A stretch of 35,249 nucleotides of DNA from Gyrodactylus bullatarudis (taxonomy: Eukaryota; Platyhelminthes; Monogenea; Gyrodactylidea; Gyrodactylidae): NCBI GenBank assembly GCA_012064415.1, contig SSNU01000006.1, forward strand, positions 186,558 through 221,806. The letters are read 5' to 3'. Below, in pieces: positions 21,701 to 29,861 of the stretch. The notes beneath the pieces are model-generated. The model saw nothing but the letters and a program-made list of their open reading frames with translations. It searched no databases and was not told the DNA's origin. Numbering within the stretch: position 1 is the first letter of the stretch; each line of letters begins with the position of its first letter. A program made the translations under genes and the position numbers.

Positions 21701-22586
21701 TATAATTTCATCTCCAGCTTGGGCAACATTGCCAATAAATCTTGAGTCTGCATCTCTTGACATAGGCAATAAAACATTAAAAATTTCAAGAGAATCCAAA
21801 TTTTCTTTGATATGGATACTACTAAAATTTCTTTCGTATTCCCATGTTTTTGATATGATCGTAAAACTTTTACAGGGAACTGAATGATTTTCTTTATCAG
21901 ACAGAAATATTGTTTGCTTGAATTGTATTTCACGAAGAGTTGAAAATAACTTTTGAATATACTTATTTGAGCTATAGATTATTAAAAAAGGAAACTCAAC
22001 TGCTTAGAATAGTATTTCCGGTTAACATCCGAGAATAGAATAGGTACATTCAAACTGCTATTTGTTATCCGCTTGAAAATACTTTCTGTTTCATAATTAT
22101 TCGAAATATTTTTTATTTGGGGAGATTCAGGCGATGATTCAATTATATCGTAGCTTTTATTTTCATGTCTTGAATAACTTTCAGGCGAAGAATCTATTTT
22201 AGGACGAAAAGTATGAGCACATTTTTTTGGTGGAGATTCCGTTTCGCAATCTTCAATCTCTAATTTATCGAAATTAGATCCGGCTGAAGGAGTCGAATAA
22301 AATGACAATTCGTCAACATCATTGTTGGAATTTTTTGAAGAAGCAATCTTTGAAGTCGAAAACTCCTTCAAAATTTTATTCCTAGTCTTTTCAACTAAGA
22401 AATTATTAAGTTGGCATGAATTTTCATTCTGAAATTCTGTTTGCCACTTTATTTTGCTCGATGAAAAAGAAAAGGCAGACAAATCGATAATTTCTCTATT
22501 CACAGTCTAACATGAAATAGAAAAAATACTTTTGAAGAACTTCTTGGTGTATTAAATTCTTTGTTCAAATTGAATCCTTTCCACAT
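18768..22586 (-). CDS. Zinc-ribbon, probably OB-fold DNA-repair protein (SPIDR-like suspected)
   Basis: Exons, minus strand: 22586-22530, 22506-22001, 21971-20971, 20917-20834, 20139-20037, 19729-19524, 19326-19189, 19150-18930, and a probable last exon 18807-18768. Phases agree at every junction except the last, which I could not resolve. The ATG at 22586 begins MWKGFNLNKEF. The product is about 785 residues. Residues 20-190 are Ser/Asn-rich and acidic, probably disordered (IIESSPESPQ). The middle has beta-rich, OB-like segments (GDEIIIHGSY; VLEIG-type patch EILEIGSVFYLEESF). Near the C-terminus is a zinc ribbon, HECTCCGAGIETN...LKCKFC (CxxC pairs). This layout resembles SPIDR, a RAD51/BLM-linked homologous-recombination scaffold, but RPA1- or MEIOB-type proteins are alternatives. 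The gene is real with high confidence; the name is not. The poly(A) signal is at 18730. Confidence 0.7.
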
Positions 22587-22957
22587 CTATTGTACTCAAT
22601 TTTCATAGAATCAATAAATTCTGGTCGATAATTTAAAATTATTAATTTTGAGACTCAAAATTTGAGTTAAAATTTATAGCTAATATTGAATATTAAATAT
22701 TCAGTAAAACAATAAATAAAAATGATTTTCTACTTATTGTTTAAGTGGTCAGTTTAGTGAATGTTTAATTCTGAAAGTTGTACTCAGTATAAAGTAAAGT
22801 ATTTACTAATAGTATAATGCTATAGAGTATACTATAGACTCTATAGTATAGAGTGCTGTATACTACATTGAATAGCTACAGCAACATATTTGTTATTGAT
22901 GACTAATTTTTAATTTATGATCACATTATATTTTATACAAATAATCTTTACGAAAAT
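22587..22957. other. Intergenic region with short palindromes
   Basis: This separates OGT's stop from the start of the downstream minus-strand gene (371 bp). About 22819-22866 is a run of nested palindromes built from CTATAG and GTATAC words (AGAGTATACTATAGACTC and following). No gene is seen. Confidence 0.5.
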
Positions 22958-25900
22958 TTAATTAGTTATATGGTTTTGTTCATTGTTCACATAATTATCC
23001 CACATTTTGTACATTAAATTTTCCATATCACTAGCATACTCTTTTATATCAAATAACTTGGAAGATTTTCTCATTTTCCAGACTTTAGCTTTAACCGCAC
23101 TAAGCAATGAAGAATCATTGCCTAATTTGGAAGCAATTTCAACATATTTTTCTGGACTCTCACAAATTAACTCTGGGCATCCTAGCGCTGTTAATTGCGA
23201 AGATGCAACTCTAGAAGCGAGAGTTTTTAGTGGAAGAGTAACAACAGGACAACCAGCCCAAAGAATATCCATGCCTGTAGTATGACCATTGCACAGCGGT
23301 GTATCCAAACAGACATCTGCTAAAACTCCTCGTCTTATATGCTCTTCTTTAGCAGCAACATTGCTAAATATTATTCGACTGCTTGGATTCTCCAAATTAA
23401 AATCTTTGGCAGATTTCAGGATACCTGGCTCACCTGGAGCAGGGAATTTCAGTAACCAGAGAACTAGAAAAAAAATGCATGCCTATTATTTACTCATTTA
23501 AGATTGATAGATTAACCTACCGGATTTGGGCACCTTTTTAAGAATTTCTACCCACATTTTCAATGTTGATGGATCAATTTTGTACAGTTGATTGAAATTA
23601 CAAAAAACAACAGCATCCTCTGGCAAACCATATTGTTGACGAGCTGTGAGATATATTTGTCGAGGTATGTCTTCTCCTGAACAGGTTTTGGAAGGATTGA
23701 AAGATGGTTGGTCTTTGCAAGTAGTGGGAGCTATATAAAAGGTAATCAGAATTAACTAAAATATATTTGTAATAACAACTTGTAACTAACCTGGCTTGAT
23801 TTGGGAGACTAGAATATTGACAAGACCATTGTAGACTATCGATTGAGATGAGCCTAATACTGTAAACGCTAAATTCTTTCTAATCATGTCTTTAAATTGG
23901 TTAATATCATTAATTGTTAGAATTATTTTCGTAATATAGTATTCCTTTCCATCAAAATCATTTTTACCACCGTATTTTTCCTCACGAAAAGGTAGACCAC
24001 AGCTTAGAATACTAAAAGAGGGTAAATTAGTCTTGATTCAAGAATTTCTCTTCAATTCAACTCACGGTGATATATCAATGGCAGAAAGTATCATAATGGG
24101 ATTTGTTTTTGAATCAATATTGAGAAATTCAAGATAAATTTTGTTGGATATATGAGGAAACATTTGGGCATGATCACCAATGAAAAAAGTTCTTGGCATA
24201 TATGCAAGTTTTTCAGTGTAAGCATCAGCTAATTCTAAAGGAGAAGTGACTTTATCTGTTATAATATAATCCATGTACTTTGCGCCACTAGTGCCAGGGT
24301 AACCCAGCCACATAGCTTGAACAGGGCAAGGTTTCAAGGCGAAAATTTCATTTCTTGCTCCTTTGGTGTACCCATTCATATTTAAAAGGATATGTATATT
24401 ATCACTGGCAATCCTATCAGCAGCTTTTCCATTGCATGTTATAGAGGAAAGGTCAATGAAATGTTCAGCTTCAGAACTTATTTTGGCCCTGAAGTTAGTC
24501 CCATCATCAGGTGAAAGAGCATAGCAGAAAACTTCAACTTTAGACCGATCATAAATTCCAGGAATACTTTGCATCAAATGACTAGTAGGATGATTACAAA
24601 AGTCTGAACTAACAAAGCCAATCCTTAATCTTTCTTTTGGTTTCAAATTTTTGGGATGACTGTAACTGCGTCCATTTTTAAGAAAGAGAATCTTTTCAGC
24701 GCATAGGTTGCCATGGCTGGCGGCAATTTTTTTAACCTGTTCATGGCTTAAAGGATACAGCATTGAATGATGTGGATGTACAGAAGGAAGTCTGTTGTTA
24801 TCAATTTGTTCTTGTACAATGGTAACTAGTTTTTGCATTCTCTCTCTATAGTCGGTCCAATCACAAATTATTTGTTGGCAATGTGTCAAATTACAAAATG
24901 CATCCGAAAAGTTTGGTTTGAGTTTAAGAGCGGTCTTGTAAGAATTGATGGCATCTTGAAGATTACCGTTATCTTTGAAAATACATGCCAGATTTGAGTG
25001 AGCATCAGCGAATGAAGGATTGATTTGAATTGCTTTTTGATAGCATTGAAGAGCTCCTTGGACATCTTGAAGTTCTTTTAATGTGTTACCCATGTTAGAA
25101 TAGGCATCAGCAAAGTTAGGAGATATATGAATTGCTTCTCGATAATGAAGAAGAGCTTCCTGAAGTTTCCCTTGAAGTTGAAGCATACTGGCAAGATTAG
25201 AATGAGCAACGGCAAACTCAGGGTAAATTTCAAGAGCTCTGTAATATAATGAAATTGCTTCTTCAGCTTTACCCTGTTCCCTTTTGATATTGGCAAGATT
25301 ATTAAGTGAGTCTGCATGTGATGGATTGTATTTAAGAGCAATATTGTAATGCTCTTCAGCTTCTTTGACTTTTCCCATCTCCTTAAGTGCATTAGCCAGA
25401 TTGCAGTAAGCGTCGGGGAAATCTGGTTGTAATTCAATTGCCCTTCTGTAAGTATCGATGGCAAGATCAATTAAATTTTGTTCATAATATACACATGCAA
25501 GATTTCCATGGACGATTGCATTATTTGGTGACAGTGTGAGAGCACGTAAATATGCTGCAACAGCTCTATCAAATATTCTGGCTTCTTTAAGAACATTTCC
25601 CAGATTTATGTAAGCATCCAAAAATGTTTGATCCAGTGTTACAGCCTATATTATAGATATTCTATAATTATAGGTAAATGGTGTAAATTTTATATTTCAA
25701 ACTAACCTTCTCGAAATGATGGATTGCCAGCCAAATTTCGTTTTGGGCATTAAAAACACAGCCCAAGTTACTCCAAGCAACAGCAAATGTAGGACACGTT
25801 TCGATCGATTTTAAATAACATGTCTACATAAGATTTTGATTAAAATCATGGTCAAGTTAAAAGAATCACATTCCTAAGCATAGAACGTGGCGCGCGCAGT

Positions 25901-26679
25901 AGAAGCTTTGTCGAAAGACTCACGTTTCTGTTAAACACAAAACGAACTTATAATGATCATTGACTGTCTGGCAGGAATCTGAGATACTCGGACCGAACAA
26001 GAGCTAAATTGTTTATTCATAAAATAGCTAAATTGCAATCGCGCGCTCAATGAGTAAATTTGCTTAATGCTGCGCGTTAATCATGTTTTAAGACTAACCT
26101 TTGCTTCGTCCAATCGCCCAAGAGCCTTTAGTAAATTTCCAAGATCACTTCGAACACAATAGAGATCCTAAATAACGAATTTAATATAAAAAGTTATTCT
26201 GATATAATTAAACAAACTGGATTGTATTGAAGAGCAGTAGCATAGGCATTAATAGCAGCTTCCATTTCATTTGCTGCAACTAATGCAGCAGCTAGGTTTA
26301 TATATCCATCTATGAAATCTGGTTTTAGATTCAGAGCATGTCGATAATTCTCAACAGCTTCTTTTAACTGGCCTCTTTCTTTAAAAACATTTCCAAGATT
26401 TGAATAAGCTTCAGCCATCAGAGGATACTTTTTAATAGCAAGTTGGCAGAAGTAAGCTGATTTTTCTAGTTGTCTCGACTGAAAGTGTATAGAACTTAAG
26501 AGGAGCAATATTGCCGTATTGTCTGGATCATTTTGCCATATTTGCATACAATAGTACTCTGCACGGTCATAATTACCATTTTGATATTCTCGATGGGCAA
26601 GCTCGGTAATAACTTAGGGTAATAAATAAATATTGAAGCATTTACTTGATGAATCTGAAATCTGCAAAATATTTCTCAT
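22958..26679 (-). CDS. ogt: O-GlcNAc transferase (OGT)
   Basis: OGT adds O-linked N-acetylglucosamine from UDP-GlcNAc to Ser/Thr of nuclear and cytosolic proteins. Exons, minus strand: 26679-26646, 26612-26218, 26167-26099, 25823-25707, 25645-24066, 24011-23791, 23730-23521, 23463-22958. All phases agree, giving 1043 residues, almost the length of the human protein (1046). About 12-13 TPRs occupy residues 10-460 in regular 34-residue units (for example AYSNLGN..KERGQL.EA). The catalytic part has [12 protein letters not shown] near 495, [45 protein letters not shown], the AKEEHIRRG lysine motif and [11 protein letters not shown]. The intervening domain (exon 23791-24011) is much less conserved. 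Exon 1 ([11 protein letters not shown]) rests on a 33-nt intron and is the least certain part. Fibrillarin is divergent. Confidence 0.95.
25824..26098 (-). other. OGT intron 3 with CGCG-rich patches
   Basis: At 275 nt this is the only long OGT intron. It holds three CG-rich words in otherwise AT-rich DNA: GGCGCGCGCAG at about 25889-25900, TCGCGCGCTC at about 26039-26048 and TGCGCG at about 26070. No coding or repeat match was found. Confidence 0.5.
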
Positions 26680-26802
26680 CGATTTCAAGAATTTAAAATG
26701 TGAGACATGAATGGCTATAGGATATTAACAAATTTGTTAAGTTTAGATCTTTCACTTCTTTTAAAAAAACCAAACATTTAAATATTTCACGCTTAACTCA
26801 AC
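26680..26802. promoter_or_regulatory. Shared promoter of OGT and fibrillarin
   Basis: Only 123 bp separate the two start codons, which point away from each other. The interval must hold both 5' UTRs and the promoter elements. I see no classic TATA box; an ATTTAAATATTT run lies at 26775-26787 just upstream of fibrillarin. Shared regulation is inferred from spacing. Confidence 0.5.
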
Positions 26803-27783
26803 ATGGGAAGAGACTTCAGAGGTGGTGGGAGCTTTAGAGGAGGCCGCGGCGGTGGCGATCGCGGTGGTCGTAATAGTGAAGGTGGAGGATTCAGAGGCGG
26901 TGGTCGCCAAAGTGGTGGTTTTAGAGGAGGAAGACAAAGTGACGGCGGTGGATTTAGAGGTGGAAGAGGAGGAGGAGATCGTGGTGGTGGACGCGGCTTT
27001 GGTGGAGGCGGCCGTGGAGCACCTAGAGGACGTGGAGGAAGAGGTGGTGGCGGTGGCCGTGGAGGTGGCAAAAGAGTAATTGTTGAACCCCACAGGCATG
27101 GTGGAGTTTTCATCTCTAAGGGCAAAGAAGATTCTTTAGTTACAAAGAACATGGTCGTTGGTGAATCAATTTACGGAGAAAAAAGAATAGCCATAGAATC
27201 AGGTGATGGTGTCGATAAAATTGAATACAGAGTTTGGAATCCTTTCCGCTCGAAATTAGCCGCTGGTATTATGAATGGTATTGAACAAATCCATATGAAT
27301 CCTGGATCCAAGGTTCTATATCTTGGGGCTGCATCAGGTACAACAGTTTCGCATGTCTCAGATGTTCTTGGTCCGGAAGGAGTTGTTTATGCAGTAGAAT
27401 TCAGTCATAGATCTGGCAGAGATCTCTTGAATGTAGCCAAGCACAGAACTAATATTGTGCCTATAATTGAAGACGCTAGACATCCTCATAAATACAGAAT
27501 GCTAGTTGGGATGGTCGACACTATCTTCTCTGATGTCGCTCAACCAGATCAGTCTCGTATTGTAGGTGTAAACGCTGAATGGTTTCTCAAAGATGGTGGC
27601 CATGCAATAATCTCCATAAAGGCATCATGCATCGATTCTATTGCCGATCCCGGTGTTGTATTTGCAAAAGAAATAGAAGTTCTTCGCAAGCTCCAATTTT
27701 CTCCTAGAGAACAAGTTACTCTAGAGCCCTATGAAAGAGCTCATGCCATTGTAACTGCTCAATATAAAGCCCCCAAAAAATAA
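26803..27783 (+). CDS. fbl: Fibrillarin (box C/D snoRNP 2'-O-methyltransferase)
   Basis: Fibrillarin uses S-adenosylmethionine to 2'-O-methylate rRNA guided by box C/D snoRNAs in the nucleolus; it also methylates a histone H2A glutamine in yeast and human. The single exon encodes 326 residues. Residues 3-88 form the Gly/Arg-rich domain (repeated FRGG, RGGGG). Then come [15 protein letters not shown] and SIYGEKRI. The SAM-binding motif [17 protein letters not shown] is near residue 169, followed by [26 protein letters not shown] and the [12 protein letters not shown] motif. Length and all motifs match the family. The ATG is the first in the frame and starts MGRDFRGG. No intron is present. It converges on ADAT3 with 36 bp between stop codons. 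Confidence 0.97.
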   Translation: MGRDFRGGGSFRGGRGGGDRGGRNSEGGGFRGGGRQSGGFRGGRQSDGGGFRGGRGGGDRGGGRGFGGGGRGAPRGRGGRGGGGGRGGGKRVIVEPHRHGGVFISKGKEDSLVTKNMVVGESIYGEKRIAIESGDGVDKIEYRVWNPFRSKLAAGIMNGIEQIHMNPGSKVLYLGAASGTTVSHVSDVLGPEGVVYAVEFSHRSGRDLLNVAKHRTNIVPIIEDARHPHKYRMLVGMVDTIFSDVAQPDQSRIVGVNAEWFLKDGGHAIISIKASCIDSIADPGVVFAKEIEVLRKLQFSPREQVTLEPYERAHAIVTAQYKAPKK

Positions 27784-27801
27784 TGTGTACATAAATTCTT
27801 T

Positions 27802-27813
27802 TTTATTAATAAA
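27802..27813. terminator. Palindromic double poly(A) signal
   Basis: TTTATTAATAAA is its own reverse complement. It gives AATAAA on the plus strand (27808-27813) for fibrillarin and AATAAA on the minus strand (complement of 27802-27807) for ADAT3. It sits 18 bp after the fibrillarin stop and 6 bp beyond the ADAT3 stop, so the two transcripts should overlap slightly at their 3' ends. Confidence 0.75.
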
Positions 27814-27819
27814 AAATCA

Positions 27820-28880
27820 TTACATGTATACATTAAAGTTGTGATTTAGTTTCTTCTGACAATTTATAGGGTAGGAGCTTGAAAAGCCACCGACCCTATT
27901 TTCTTTATGAGTAATGAAACAGTTTTCTATCCTTGAGTGCAAAAGAGCCATACAACACATCACACAAGGTTCATGGGACAAAAAAATTGTGTATCCTGCG
28001 CAGAGGTAGTCTTTGTCAATCAAGTTGACCCTCTGCTTTCCTAAAAACTTGAGCATGCAGATAACTGGGTGATCGATCGGACAAAAATCCTCATCGAGTA
28101 CAATGTCAGTTTCGACATTAACGTTTAAGGAAATCACAACTTTTAGTGAATTGTTAGTTAAAACTCCCTTCAGATATTTCATTTCATCGTGACACAAGTA
28201 AGGATGTTTCAAGGGTCTCATAATATCACACTCTATTTTCTGCAATAAATTATTGATTAGAAGAATTTCTTTATCGTCATAGACAGTTTGGTTGGTTGGC
28301 CATTGAATTTGATTTTCCAACAATTCGGTGGGGTGAAATGAAACTGGCCAAAACATGGAAACAATGTCCTTTTGTTGTTTTGAATGAGGTCGAGTGAATG
28401 GAGCAAGTTTGTAGGAAATATCCAAATCTTTCACTAGATTCAATTTCGATTTGACAATCTCAGCTATTCTAAAAGACTCTGTTCTGCAAAAGCTAAATCA
28501 ATTGGAATTAACAAAAGATGTATTACTCCAAGAATACATAGAAGCAGTTATCATCAGATTTAACCCTCTTGAGATGATCATAAATACCGGACTGAGTTTC
28601 TGTAACGACTTGAACTACTTTGGATAGCAGAGATTTTTCATAAATACCAAGACAATAGCAGTATGTTAGATGACCCTTGAGACATTTAAATTTCGGAAGA
28701 ATACATGGCTTGAGATCTTTAATTGATTTTATTTCATCTTTCACGGGGTCATATTTAAATTTTTTAGACTAGAGTAGCTGTTAAGTAGAATAGGCTTACA
28801 GCAATTTGTAATTTGAAATTTGATTTATTGAACAACTTGATAACACTGTCTGACAATTCTTTATCTAACCCATATTTCAT
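27820..28880 (-). CDS. adat3: tRNA-specific adenosine deaminase subunit ADAT3
   Basis: ADAT3 pairs with catalytic ADAT2 to turn adenosine 34 of tRNA anticodons into inosine. Exons, minus strand: 28880-28800, 28768-28527, 28483-27820; introns of 31 and 43 nt; 328 residues. The C-terminal deaminase domain has DHPVICML, where Val replaces the catalytic Glu of active deaminases (HAE), as is usual for ADAT3, then YLCAGYTIFLSHEPCVMCCMALLHSRI with the zinc-binding PCxxC, and LNHNFNVY near the end. The N-terminal domain includes APFTRPHSK and MFWPVSFHP. The start is uncertain: the ATG at 28880 is the first available, but the frame is open and coding-like to about 28995 (for example EFPVRNIS) without an ATG. 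A 30-nt possible intron lies within that extension. Confidence 0.88.
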
Positions 28881-29065
28881 ATAGGAAATGTTTCTTACAG
28901 GAAATTCTTGAATTGAGTTTATAAAAATTTTCTTACCATTCTGATTCTTAATGAATCTGAACAAATTATCACAATCCGAGCAGCCGTTAAATTCGATTAA
29001 ATACTTTGAAAATGAAAAAAATCAGGTTATTTAAGTATTCTATGAGATATTTATTAGATAAAAAA
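28881..29065 (-). other. ADAT3 upstream region, possible 5' exon
   Basis: The ADAT3 frame stays open back to about 28995, next to an acceptor-like TTTTCATTTTCAAAG. No ATG exists on the minus strand between there and the TMEM126 stop. The TMEM126 poly(A) signal AATAAA is at 29050-29055 on the minus strand. Either ADAT3 starts at 28880, or its first exon lies inside the neighbour, or the mRNA is trans-spliced. Confidence 0.4.
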
Positions 29066-29749
29066 TCAAGATTGAGCGACTCTAAAGTTATATTCCGATA
29101 ATTTGTCATTTTCATTAATCAAGACATTTGTCAACACAACACCAACTACTGTATTTAATCCTAAAGAGAATGCAAGGGGTGTTTTAATTGAATGTAGCAT
29201 GTTCTTGTACAAACTAAACAGCTTTCGAGTGTCAGATAATCTTGGAATGTCATAACTTCTCGTGTAAAGACACGACAAACACGAAGAAATAAAGCCTAGT
29301 TTAACTGGAAGAATGACAGCTGTAAGTGTATTGATCGTAATGATTCTCAGCTGTAAGCAAACATCACATGGCTCTGGATTTGGGTCAAATGATTTAGGCA
29401 CTCGTAAGAGTACTGGATTCATGATGAGGCCATGAGATAACATTGAGTTTGTCATACCAGTAATGAACCCAGATGTAAAAATACTCGTTAAAAGATGCTT
29501 GCCTTGCATAATTTGAAAGAATGATCGGATGTTGGTCATTAAATACATGGATGACAAAATTGTTGTAAATGAATTAAACATGATACCATTCCTCAAACCC
29601 CAGACATCAGATTTAGGCTCCCAGTTTTCTATTTGGTTTAGTTTGAATTTAATTACACTCGTTTCATCATTGAAAGGGACAGCTCCATCAGGAATTTTAC
29701 CTGCTGACGGGAAAAAATTACCTGAGTTTTTTAAAGGTTTGCCATACAT
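29066..29749 (-). CDS. TMEM126: TMEM126-family mitochondrial membrane protein
   Basis: The single-exon frame from ATG 29749 gives 227 residues; human TMEM126A has about 195. TMEM126 proteins are mitochondrial inner-membrane proteins; the A and B paralogues are linked to complex I assembly. Visible features are several hydrophobic segments (around GIMFNSFTTILSSMYLM, LLTSIFTSGFITGMT, ITINTLTAVILPVKLG, LAFSLGLNTVVGVVL) and the patch PEPCDVCLQLR before a membrane segment, where the family has a CxxC. The first 60 residues are polar. Upstream of the ATG the frame is open for about 17 codons to a stop but lacks another ATG. It is divergent from the dehydrogenase. The poly(A) signal lies 11 bp past the stop. 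Confidence 0.68.
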   Translation of the reverse strand: MYGKPLKNSGNFFPSAGKIPDGAVPFNDETSVIKFKLNQIENWEPKSDVWGLRNGIMFNSFTTILSSMYLMTNIRSFFQIMQGKHLLTSIFTSGFITGMTNSMLSHGLIMNPVLLRVPKSFDPNPEPCDVCLQLRIITINTLTAVILPVKLGFISSCLSCLYTRSYDIPRLSDTRKLFSLYKNMLHSIKTPLAFSLGLNTVVGVVLTNVLINENDKLSEYNFRVAQS

Positions 29750-29861
29750 TTTAACAAAATCACGTAATCCCAAGTTATTTCTAGACAAACTTTTAGTTAA
29801 TCAGATCAATATTTCAATTTTAGATTTTGTCAAAATCTATTTTGTCAAAAATATCAGTCAT
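29750..29861. promoter_or_regulatory. Shared promoter of the TMEM126-like gene and ALDH
   Basis: Only 112 bp separate the divergent ATG codons. Both products are expected to be mitochondrial, so co-regulation is plausible. The interval is AT-rich (for example TTTGTCAAAATCTATTTTGTC, a 10-bp direct repeat at about 29827-29847). No TATA box is obvious. Confidence 0.5.

Noticed and set aside
25078..25470. 130-codon minus-strand frame inside OGT
   Set aside because: It is a shifted-frame reading of the TPR exon, which is clearly coding in another frame.
26761..27152. Long minus-strand frames rich in Pro or Ser/Thr opposite fibrillarin
   Set aside because: They are antisense readings of the Gly/Arg-repeat codons of fibrillarin, not genes.
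29066..29788. A longer TMEM126-like start at about 29788
   Set aside because: The codon there is TTG; no ATG occurs upstream in the frame, so the first ATG at 29749 was used.
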